A stretch of 64,000 nt of DNA, from NCBI GenBank assembly GCA_002255985.1, contig NKIR01000009.1, forward strand, positions 1 through 64,000, given 5' to 3'. Both the position numbers and the translations under genes were made by a program. The stretch is from Sphingomonadaceae bacterium PASS1. GTDB taxonomy: Bacteria > Pseudomonadota > Alphaproteobacteria > Sphingomonadales > Sphingomonadaceae. The notes below the pieces were generated by a model that did not search any database, was not told where the DNA came from, and saw only the letters and a list, made by a program, of their open reading frames with translations. Of this stretch, positions 1 to 7,693 are shown piece by piece. Position 1 is the first letter of the stretch. The number at the start of each line of letters is the position of its first letter.

Positions 1-117
1 GACAGACTATCGAATATCGGCGCTTGCAACACCGCAAAATCGCCGCATAATATTAACCAACCGGATGAGCCCAAACACTCGCCTGTTTTAAACTGCCATA
101 TGTCTCAAATTATCTGA

Positions 118-1200
118 CGACGGACAGCGGAACAGATCCGTTACATTTTTAAGCGCTATCTTGAGCTAAACTCCCTCATCTCTCTCGCCAAAGATCTTGC
201 CCAAAACAACATCCGATCCAAACGATGGACAGCGCGAAGCGGCAAGGAACGAGGTGGATATCTTTATGACCCAAGCGGGCTTTCTTATCTACTGCGCAAT
301 CGTATCTACTTGGGCCAAATAACCCACAAGGATAAGTCTTATCCCGGCGAGCATGATGCCATCATTGAGGCTGACCTGTTCCAGCAAGTGCAAGAACGAC
401 TTACTGCAAACCACCACAAATTTGTGAATAGGCAAACGCGCTCTGCAGCCTGTCCGCTTCACAACAAAATCTTTGACGCCCAAGGGAAACCGATGCGACC
501 CAATTTTGGATATGGGCGGGGCAAAAAGATATATCGTTATTATGTAAGCGGCACATTGCTTCCGCTCGGTAGGCTCAAAGCTGGAAGTACAACTCCCCTT
601 GGCGATAGGCTGTCGGCGGAGCGCACTGAACGATTTTTGCAGGATAGGCTTAGTAGTCTTAAACCCGACTGCCCTGACTTCAAGATCTTCGAGGCCATTA
701 AGAATGTAATGTTCTCCTCCAACAAACTGAAAGTGACGTTCCGAATTGCAGCGTTGATTGACACTAATGCCTGCGAAGATACGCTGCTTGCCAAAGCACA
801 GCAGATCGACCCGACAGCTAAAATAGACAGTGACGATCTCGTATTGTCTCTTGATGCGCGGCCGTTACGACGCGGCAAGTCGGTACGGTCCACCGACTGC
901 TTCTTGGATGCCCCGGAACAAAGAAGAGTGTTGGCCGAACTGGTACGAACCTCGCACCGCAAGCTGACAGAGTTAAACGCCTCACCACTTCATCCCGAAA
1001 TGCACGAGCACATGTCCACGCCCATCAACGAATGGACACGCGAGCGCATTGCCATAGGATTATTGGCACCAGATATCCAGAGAGCCCTGCTTACTGGAAA
1101 GGCACCTTTAGGGCTCGATCCGGAGAAGCTGCTGTCTCGGGATATGCCTCTGGACTGGGAAGGTCAGAGGAAGTTTTTAGGCATCCGGCACGCCGCATAG
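118..1200 (+). pseudogene. Large serine recombinase remnant, N-terminal catalytic domain missing
   Basis: The frame is open from just after a stop at 115-117 to the stop at 1198-1200, about 360 residues. It matches the C-terminal part of large serine site-specific recombinases. There is a Recombinase-domain start (QIRYIFKRYLEL, residues 6-17), then NRIYLG (61-66) and YPGEHD (75-80), a degenerate zinc-ribbon segment with RYYVSGTLLPLG, and the usual closing PLDWEGQRKFLG. The N-terminal resolvase domain with the nucleophilic serine is absent. None of the three forward frames of bases 1-115 reads like it. An internal ATG at 310 could start a 296-residue product. I infer a dead remnant of an integrated element: the DNA-binding half survives without the catalytic half. 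The neighbouring tRNA-Cys is a typical integration site, but I found no att duplication. Confidence 0.8.
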
Positions 1201-1384
1201 AATACACCTACTATCATAAGTGTCACGGGCTATTGCGCGTAGAGACTGAGGGTCAAATCAAGGCGATTTGGCCCTCTTTTGGTCTCCGCAGAGACTTTAG
1301 AGCAGCGGCATTAAGCCCGGAGGGGCCCAGAAAGGCGCCATTTCTGGACTGAAGATGTCGTTGGGGTTTTATCTGTGTTGTGTA

Positions 1385-1458
1385 TGGAGGCCCGAGCCGG
1401 AATCGAACCGGCGTGCAAGGATTTGCAGTCCTCTGCGTCACCACTCCGCCATCGGGCC
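1385..1458 (-). tRNA. tRNA-Cys (GCA)
   Basis: Read on the minus strand this is a 74-base cloverleaf including an encoded CCA end. The acceptor arms are GGCCCGA and TCGGGCC with discriminator U. The T arm contains GGTTCGATTCC, and the anticodon loop CTGCAAA gives anticodon GCA. It decodes UGC/UGU. It stands alone, 184 bases beyond the end of the recombinase remnant. Confidence 0.95.
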
Positions 1459-1731
1459 CCTAAACAACAACCTGCCTAATCAGCAATGCCGCCATGTGGT
1501 GAAGGCGGGCACTTAGCGGCTTGAAGAATTCATTGCAACCGGCAATCTGGAATGCTGTGCCATGTGCGCCACAAGCCATGGAAAAAGTTGCTATTTGCAT
1601 CCTGAAATAGGCCGTTTGTCTGAATCCAGCTTGGCGGGAGAGGTTCCGGTAGCTAGAACCGGAATGAAAGGCTGTATTGTGTTTGCAATACAGTTGTGCC
1701 ACATGGCCAGCAGGTTAATGGAAATATCCCG

Positions 1732-2316
1732 ATGGAATCAGGTAAATTTGAAGATATGCGGCGTTCAATGGTGGACAGCCAGCTGCGTACAAGCGGTGTA
1801 ACTGAAAGTTGGGTCCTTGCCGCAATGGGCAGCATCGCGCGTGAAGATTATGTCCCCGGCTCGCACCAGACGACAGCCTATATGGACCGGTCGCTTGAGT
1901 TGGAAAGCGGTGAGATGCTAAATCCGCCGGTCTCAACAGCGTTGTTGTTGCAGGCCGCTGACGTACAGGCGGACGATAATGTCCTGCTCATTGGCCAATC
2001 CGATGGATATGTTGCAGCGGTATTGAAAACGCGTACCGCGCATTTGACCACGGCAGCCGCTGACAATCTCGGCGCTGCCCGCGGCGGCGCGCCTTATGCC
2101 TGCATCATCGTCGATGGCGCGGCTGAAGAACTGCCGGATGCGCTCTTCACGCTCGCGGCGGATGATGCACGTTTGGTTACTGGTATTGTTGAAGGCGCCG
2201 TTACGCGCCTCGCAACAGGATTCATACAGAACGGGAAAGTTGCTTTGAAACCAATCGCCGATAGCGAGATCGGGCATTTAGCCGCATTTGCCCGCAAACC
2301 GGAGTTTGTGTTTTGA
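1732..2316 (+). CDS. Protein-L-isoaspartate O-methyltransferase-family protein, degenerate
   Basis: The 194-residue protein has the PCMT-family N-terminus (MRRSMVDSQLRTSGV after a short lead) and a recognisable IIVDGAAEELPDAL segment, which corresponds to the IIVTAAAPEIP region of PIMTs. The SAM-binding motif I, normally ExGxGxGY, reads LLIGQSDGYVAA, and the stretch to the next motif is clearly shortened. Repair of isoaspartyl residues is therefore doubtful; a non-catalytic or altered role is possible. I chose the ATG at 1732 because the conserved MVDSQLR block follows closely; an ATG at 1756 is the alternative. The stop shares bases with the TTG start of the tolC-like gene, so the two are translationally coupled. 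Confidence 0.75.
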   Translation: MESGKFEDMRRSMVDSQLRTSGVTESWVLAAMGSIAREDYVPGSHQTTAYMDRSLELESGEMLNPPVSTALLLQAADVQADDNVLLIGQSDGYVAAVLKTRTAHLTTAAADNLGAARGGAPYACIIVDGAAEELPDALFTLAADDARLVTGIVEGAVTRLATGFIQNGKVALKPIADSEIGHLAAFARKPEFVF

Positions 2317-3779
2317 GCGCGCGTCATTTTATCACTGTCGCGCTGCTCGCGTCGGCAGCATGTTCGGCGCCGGCCAAGGCGGACACGCTCCGCGATGCGC
2401 TCGTCTCGGCCTATGAAACCAATCCGAACCTGACCGCAGCGCGCGAGGGACAGCGTGCGACAAATGAAGCTGTGCCGCTGGCCAAGGCCAATGGCCGCCC
2501 TGATGTCACGGTTCAGCCAACCTATGTCGAAAACGTGCTTCAGGACAACGGCGCATCGGTTGTGCAAGCGCGTGGCGTCAGCATCAACGGTACCATTTCC
2601 GCGCCTCTTTATGCAGGCGGTGGCATTAGAAACGCCGTGCGCGCTGCTGAAAATCGCGTCGAGGCAGGATTTGCCAATTTGCGTGGCACCGAAAGCGCAA
2701 TTTTCTCGGCTGTTGTCGGCGTATATATGGACGTCATTCGCGATGAATCGATTGTCGACCTGAACCGCGCTCAAGTTGGTGTACTCTCGGTCAATCTGGA
2801 TGCCACGCGCGACCGGTTTGAAATCGGTGATCTTACCCGAACCGATGTCGCCCAGTCCGAAGCACGTCTGGCATTGGCAACGAGCAATTTGGAAACGGCA
2901 CGCGCCAACCTCATTCGTTCAAAAGAAATTTACATCCAACTTGTCGGCCGCGAACCCGGGGAATTGCAGGCGCCGCCGCCTCTGCCCAATTTACCTGCCA
3001 CCCCCGACAGCGCGGTAACCGTTGCGTTGGAAAGCAACCCCGACCTTATTGCGGCACGCGAGTCGCGCGAAGCGGCGCGGTTTGACCGCCGTGCGGCCAA
3101 TGCATCGCGGCTTCCGACCGTAAGCGTGTTTACGTCGCAATCGTACAGCAATGCGCTTGGTTCTGTTTCGTCGAATATTCCAGGGTTTCGGGCGGACAAC
3201 AGTTCGTTGAATGCACAAGCCGGCGTTCGCGCAACTTTGCCATTATATCAAGGTGGCCAGCCTGCAGCGCAAATCCGTCAGGCGCAGGCGCGTCTCGGCC
3301 AGGCGCAGGAACTCGAAATTGCGGCTGAGCGCGAAGCAATTGCGCAGACACGGGCGTCTTATGCCAGTTGGAAGGCTGCGCTTGATGTCATCGCCGCTTC
3401 GGAACGTGCGGTGTCAGCAAACGAGTTGTCGTTAGAAGGCACGCGTGCCGAGAACAGCGTCGGCAACCGGACGATCCTCGACATCTTGAATGCTGAACAG
3501 GAATTGCTGAACAGCAAAGTTCAACTCGTTGCGGCACGCCGCAATGCATATGTCGCTGGCTTCAGTTTGCTTGCAGCTATGGGCAAGGCAGAGGCGCGTG
3601 ATTTGGGTCTCGAAGGCGGAATTTTGTATGATCCCGTCGCTGACTATCAGAAGGTTGAAGGCGCTTGGAGCGACTGGTCGTCGCAGCCTGATCCCGTCGC
3701 CAAATCGACCCGTACCGTTGACACGCAGGCGCAAAAGGCAGAAATAGAACCGATTCCTGCCGACGGCAGAACGCGCTAA
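2313..3779 (+). CDS. tolC: TolC family outer-membrane channel protein
   Basis: The 488-residue protein is an outer-membrane efflux/secretion duct of the TolC family (two OEP repeats). The N-terminus is a signal peptide ending near APAKA-D. The first repeat begins with TLRDALVSAYETNPNL, and the second contains VTVALESNPDLIAARE and LPLYQGG, the expected internal duplication. The TTG start at 2313 overlaps the upstream stop (TTGA) and is the only start that keeps the full signal peptide. TolC trimers span the outer membrane and dock to inner-membrane pumps or type I secretion systems. No dedicated pump gene is adjacent, so it is probably the general-purpose TolC. The C-terminal tail is charged and unconserved. 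Confidence 0.92.
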   Translation: MSARHFITVALLASAACSAPAKADTLRDALVSAYETNPNLTAAREGQRATNEAVPLAKANGRPDVTVQPTYVENVLQDNGASVVQARGVSINGTISAPLYAGGGIRNAVRAAENRVEAGFANLRGTESAIFSAVVGVYMDVIRDESIVDLNRAQVGVLSVNLDATRDRFEIGDLTRTDVAQSEARLALATSNLETARANLIRSKEIYIQLVGREPGELQAPPPLPNLPATPDSAVTVALESNPDLIAARESREAARFDRRAANASRLPTVSVFTSQSYSNALGSVSSNIPGFRADNSSLNAQAGVRATLPLYQGGQPAAQIRQAQARLGQAQELEIAAEREAIAQTRASYASWKAALDVIAASERAVSANELSLEGTRAENSVGNRTILDILNAEQELLNSKVQLVAARRNAYVAGFSLLAAMGKAEARDLGLEGGILYDPVADYQKVEGAWSDWSSQPDPVAKSTRTVDTQAQKAEIEPIPADGRTR

Positions 3780-3802
3780 TCCAACGCAGCGGGGCAATTT
3801 TT

Positions 3803-4195
3803 ATGGCAGACAATCGCAGCGAACCGTCAATGGACGAAATATTGTCGTCGATTAAGCGCATTATCGCCGCCGACGACAGCAGCCGTCCTGCGACCAAACG
3901 CGCCAAGTCTGTTACGCGCGGAGAGGAAGAAGTCCTCGAACTGACGTCAGCTGATGAAAATAGCTTGCTGGACGATAGCAAAGCGCAAAGCCTACGTCAT
4001 AGCTTTTCAGCTTTACAAACCCTCTCTGAACCCGGCGTAGCGCCGCAAATCGTTCGGTCAGGGGAAACCTCGCTTGAGGGTCTAACGCGCGAATTGCTGC
4101 GTCCCATGCTGAAGGATTGGCTCGACACGCACTTGCCGCCGATTGTTGAAGCTATGGTTGAGCGAGAAATCACCCGCATAACGAAAAAGGGTTGA
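3803..4195 (+). CDS. popZ: PopZ-like polar organizing protein (DUF2497)
   Basis: The 130-residue protein has the two conserved ends of DUF2497/PopZ proteins: an N-terminal helix (SMDEILSSIKRIIAADD, about residues 9-25) and a C-terminal block (LLRPMLKDWLDTHLPPIVEAMV and onward, about 99-127). A variable acidic linker separates them. In Caulobacter, PopZ forms a polar matrix that anchors the centromere and recruits cell-cycle proteins; the C-terminal helices oligomerise and the N-terminal helix binds partners. This copy is shorter than the Caulobacter protein (177 residues) because the linker is short. It lies 23 bases after tolC, and its stop overlaps the next ATG. The family call is firm; the polar role here is inferred. 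Confidence 0.85.
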   Translation: MADNRSEPSMDEILSSIKRIIAADDSSRPATKRAKSVTRGEEEVLELTSADENSLLDDSKAQSLRHSFSALQTLSEPGVAPQIVRSGETSLEGLTRELLRPMLKDWLDTHLPPIVEAMVEREITRITKKG

Positions 4196-5469
4196 TGCGC
4201 GCTGCGTTGATACTCGCAATGGCGCTGGCGCTTTCGCCAACGGCTTCCTTTGCGCAAAATTTCTATATTGAAGCAGGTAGGCTGTTGGACGTTCAGGCCG
4301 GCCAAGTCCTGACAGGGCAATGCATTAGCGTCGCTGCGGACAAGGTCACCGCGGTCGCCCCGTGCGGCCCGACGCCAGCGGGCAGCGAACGGCTTGATTG
4401 GTCGGCCTACACCGTGCTGCCGGGTTTAATCGATTTGCACACCCATCTGGCCGACGCGAGCCAAAGCGCAGATCTTGCGCTTCCGCTGAAAACGTCGCCT
4501 GCTGCAACCGCGTTGATTGGCGCCCATAATGCGCGGCTCACGCTTGAGGCCGGCTTTACCACCGTGCGTGATGTCGGCACCTATCGCGGGCTAACCGATG
4601 TTGCGTTGCGCGATGCCATCAATGCCGGCAGCGTTCCTGGTTCACGCATGTTTGTCGCTGGCGCCTATGTTACGATCCCAAAGGGCGGCGGTGAACTCAA
4701 CGGCGTCGTTCCTAACGAGCAGCTTCCGGCCGACATGCGTCTGGGTGTTGCGAGTACAGCCGACGAAGCCGCCGCGAAAACGACGTTCCTGATAGACCAA
4801 GGCGCAGATTTCATCAAAACCATCGCCACGGGCGCGGTGCTTGCGATTGGCACCGAACCCGGCGAACCGGAATTGACCGAAGATCAACTGCGCGCCGTGG
4901 TCACGACCGCCAAGGCACGCGGCAAATTTGTGACGGCACATGCCCACGGTGCGGTCGGGATTAAAAACGCCATTCGCGCTGGCGTGCGGTCCATCGAACA
5001 TGCCAGCCTGATCGATGACGAGGCGCTCAAAATGGCCAAAGCCAGCGGCACATGGCTGGTCATGGACATCTATAATGGTGATTATATTGACGACGTCGGC
5101 ACCCGCGAAAAATGGCCTGAAGAATATTTGCGCAAGAACCGCGAGACGACCGATATCCAGCGCGCTGGCTTTGCCAAAGCGGTGAAGATGGGCGTGAAGA
5201 TTGCTTATGGAACCGACAGCGGCGTGTATCCGCATGGCGATAATGCCAAGCAATTTGCGTATATGGTCCGCTATGGCATGACACCGATGCAGGCCATTCA
5301 AAGCGCGACCATCCGCGCTGCGGAACTGTTAGACAAAGAAGAAACGCTGGGAAGCGTGCAGCCAGGGCGCTTTGCCGATCTGGTGGCCGTTAAGGGCGAT
5401 CCGCTTCAGGATATCCGCGTGTTGGAAAATCCGACCCACGTCATGAAAGACGGCAAACTGGTCCGCTAA
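4195..5469 (+). CDS. Exported amidohydrolase (imidazolonepropionase/Xaa-Pro dipeptidase-like)
   Basis: This is a 424-residue metal-dependent hydrolase of the amidohydrolase superfamily with a signal peptide (cleavage near ASFA-QN, about residue 20). Metal-binding features are DLHTHL (His82, His84), the GADFIKTIATGA segment with a candidate bridging lysine, FVTAHAHG, GVRSIEHAS and AYGTDSG with the conserved Asp. The C-terminal GRFADLVAVKGDPL returns to the composite beta-sandwich. Related secreted proteins hydrolyse Xaa-Pro or other dipeptides, or cyclic amides; the exact substrate cannot be read here. The ATG at 4195 overlaps the popZ stop (TGATG). It is followed at 40 bases by a secreted S9 peptidase, which suggests a periplasmic peptide-degrading pair. 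Confidence 0.85.
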   Translation: MRAALILAMALALSPTASFAQNFYIEAGRLLDVQAGQVLTGQCISVAADKVTAVAPCGPTPAGSERLDWSAYTVLPGLIDLHTHLADASQSADLALPLKTSPAATALIGAHNARLTLEAGFTTVRDVGTYRGLTDVALRDAINAGSVPGSRMFVAGAYVTIPKGGGELNGVVPNEQLPADMRLGVASTADEAAAKTTFLIDQGADFIKTIATGAVLAIGTEPGEPELTEDQLRAVVTTAKARGKFVTAHAHGAVGIKNAIRAGVRSIEHASLIDDEALKMAKASGTWLVMDIYNGDYIDDVGTREKWPEEYLRKNRETTDIQRAGFAKAVKMGVKIAYGTDSGVYPHGDNAKQFAYMVRYGMTPMQAIQSATIRAAELLDKEETLGSVQPGRFADLVAVKGDPLQDIRVLENPTHVMKDGKLVR

Positions 5470-5509
5470 TTTTCTTGCCTGCCTGCCTTGCGCTGACTAG
5501 CGTGTGGCC

Positions 5510-7558
5510 ATGAGAAAAACCATCCTGCTTGCCGCAATCATCGGCACTTCCGCCCTTTCCTCCGCTGCGTTTGCGCGCCCGATGACGGAGACCGACCTCG
5601 CAACAATGAAGCGCCTTTCGGGTGCAACGGCATCGCCCGACGGGACAGTGATCGCCTTTCAGCTGCGCGAGACCGATTTGGCCGCGAACAAGGGCAAGAC
5701 CGACCTCTATATGCTCAAAATCGGTGCCAATCCGCAGCCAATGATGTTCGCATCAAAACCAGACAAGAATGAGCATGACCCCGCCTTTGCCCCCGACGGC
5801 AAAAGCATTTTTTACATCAGCAATGAAAGCGGATCGGACCAGATTTGGCGCTACGACATTGCGACAGCGACAACCACGCAAGCGAGCAATTTCAAGGCCG
5901 ATGTCAGCGGGTTCAAAATTTCCCCCGATGGGCAGAAATTTGCCGTCTGGGGTGATATTGCCCGTGATTGCATGGGATTTGGATGTGAAAAAGATGGTGA
6001 CACGTCAAAGCCTGGCCCCGGCACCGGTCGTGAATATGACCAGATCATGATCCGCCATTGGGACCAATGGGAAACACCCGGCAATTACAGCCGCGTGTTC
6101 ACGGTCATGCTGGGCGCAGATGGCAAGCTTGGCACATCGGGTACGGCGATGGACGGTGCCCTTGTCGGTGATGCCCCATCCAAGCCCTTTGGCAGCGGTG
6201 AAGAGATCAGTTGGAGCGCGGACAGCAGCGGCATTGCCTTCACCCTGCGGTTGGCCGACAAAAATGAAGCAAAGTCGACCAATCTCGATATCTACGGCGC
6301 GTCGCTAAAGTCGAAGGAGCCGGTCAACCTGACGGCCGACAATGCCGGGACGGATACGACACCCGCCATGTCGCCTGATGGCAAATGGATGGCATGGACG
6401 TCGATGCCGCGCGCGACCTACGAAGCCGACCAGCTGGTTGTAAAGCTGATGGATTTGAAGAGCGGCAAGGTTACCGCGCTGACCGAAAAGTGGGACCGTT
6501 CGGTGTCGTCGCTTGCATGGGCTTTGGATAGCCGAAGCTTGCTCGTAACGGCGCAGGATGTTTTGGAAACGCCGCTGTATCGCGTCGACCTGACAGGCAA
6601 AGTCACGCGGCTTACAGACCGCGGTAGCATCGCCGAGGCCGTGCCGCTGAAAAATGGCGGTGTCGTCTACGCCATTAACAGCATGTCTGGTCCATCCGAC
6701 CTTGTGTATATGGATGCCAAGGGCAAAACGACACGACTCACAAACGTAAATGCGGACGCGCTCGCAACGCTCGATCCCATCAATTATCAGAAATTCGATT
6801 TTGCCGGGGCCAACGGCGAACAGGTATTTGGCCAAATCGTGAAACCGCAAAATGCGACGGGCAAACTGCCGGTGCTGCTGCTGGTTCATGGTGGACCACA
6901 AGGCTCGTTTAACAACAGCTGGTCCTACCGGTGGAACCCTGCGGTCATGGCGTCACAAGGCTATGCCGTTGTCACCATCGATTTTCACGGGTCGACGGGC
7001 TATGGTCAGAAATTCACCGACAGCATCAACAAAAACTGGGGCGGATGGCCGCTTGAAGATTTGCAAAAGGGCATGGACGCCGTTGGCAAAATCGACACGC
7101 AGCTTGATACCGCCAACGCCTGCGCGCTTGGTGGATCCTATGGCGGTTATATGATGAACTGGATTTCTGGCAACTGGCCCGATCGTTTCAAATGCCTCGT
7201 CAATCATGCGGGCATTTTCGACCTTCGTGCGATGGCCTATGAAACCGAAGAATTATGGTTCGACCAATGGGATAATGGTGGGCCATGGACAACGCGGACC
7301 GATGGCGAAAAATGGAACCCTGTAAACCATGTCGCCAAATGGAAAACACCGACTTTAGTCATCCACGGCGAGAAGGATTATCGTATTCCTTATTCGCAAA
7401 GCTTGGCAGCCTTCACAGCATTGCAGCAGCAGGGTGTGGAATCGAAGCTGTTGGTATTCCCGGATGAAAACCATTGGGTGCTGAAACCAAAAAATTCGAT
7501 CCAGTGGCACCAGACTGTGTTCGCATGGCTGGCCAAGCATTTGAAAGCCGAGAAGTAA
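5510..7558 (+). CDS. S9 family peptidase (acylaminoacyl/dipeptidyl peptidase-like), exported
   Basis: The 682-residue protein has a signal peptide (to about AAFARP), an N-terminal beta-propeller built of PDG repeats (SPDGTVIAF, APDGKSIFY, SPDGQKFAVW, SPDGKWMAW) and a C-terminal alpha/beta-hydrolase domain. The likely triad is Ser543 in GGSYGGYMMN, Asp623 in HGEKDYRIPY and His655 in DENHWV. HGGPQG (460-465) supplies the oxyanion region. The ATG at 5510 is preferred over an in-frame GTG six bases upstream because it begins a clean MRKTILL signal sequence. Such enzymes release di- or acyl-aminoacids from peptides in the periplasm. It probably shares a transcript with the amidohydrolase upstream. 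Confidence 0.9.
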   Translation: MRKTILLAAIIGTSALSSAAFARPMTETDLATMKRLSGATASPDGTVIAFQLRETDLAANKGKTDLYMLKIGANPQPMMFASKPDKNEHDPAFAPDGKSIFYISNESGSDQIWRYDIATATTTQASNFKADVSGFKISPDGQKFAVWGDIARDCMGFGCEKDGDTSKPGPGTGREYDQIMIRHWDQWETPGNYSRVFTVMLGADGKLGTSGTAMDGALVGDAPSKPFGSGEEISWSADSSGIAFTLRLADKNEAKSTNLDIYGASLKSKEPVNLTADNAGTDTTPAMSPDGKWMAWTSMPRATYEADQLVVKLMDLKSGKVTALTEKWDRSVSSLAWALDSRSLLVTAQDVLETPLYRVDLTGKVTRLTDRGSIAEAVPLKNGGVVYAINSMSGPSDLVYMDAKGKTTRLTNVNADALATLDPINYQKFDFAGANGEQVFGQIVKPQNATGKLPVLLLVHGGPQGSFNNSWSYRWNPAVMASQGYAVVTIDFHGSTGYGQKFTDSINKNWGGWPLEDLQKGMDAVGKIDTQLDTANACALGGSYGGYMMNWISGNWPDRFKCLVNHAGIFDLRAMAYETEELWFDQWDNGGPWTTRTDGEKWNPVNHVAKWKTPTLVIHGEKDYRIPYSQSLAAFTALQQQGVESKLLVFPDENHWVLKPKNSIQWHQTVFAWLAKHLKAEK

Positions 7559-7592
7559 CGGGCGCAAGACCGGTCAGCAGGGAGTGATCGCC

Positions 7593-7682
7593 ATGCGCGG
7601 CGTCATTGCTGCTGTGCTTTTTATTGGCTGTTCACGCACATGTCGTGTGGTGAGGGTTTCCCTTTCCGGTAAGGCTCGTTAA
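7593..7682 (+). CDS. Possible short leader peptide or mini-lipoprotein ahead of valS
   Basis: This 29-codon frame has a strong ribosome site (AGGGAG at 7579-7584, 8 bases before its ATG) and ends 11 bases before the valS start. The product begins [17 protein letters not shown] and contains five valines, three of them in the short run RVVRV. Valine codons just ahead of valyl-tRNA synthetase suggest a translational sensor or leader. Alternatively, LFIGC resembles a poor lipobox and this may be a tiny lipoprotein. I saw no clear terminator hairpin between it and valS, so attenuation is not demonstrated. It is not similar to anything I can name. Confidence 0.35.
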   Translation: MRGVIAAVLFIGCSRTCRVVRVSLSGKAR

Positions 7683-7693
7683 GGCACGAACCT

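Noticed and set aside
7559-7693. T-box control of valS
   Set aside because: T-boxes are a feature mainly of Gram-positive bacteria, and neither a T-box consensus nor a Val specifier stem can be seen in the short region.
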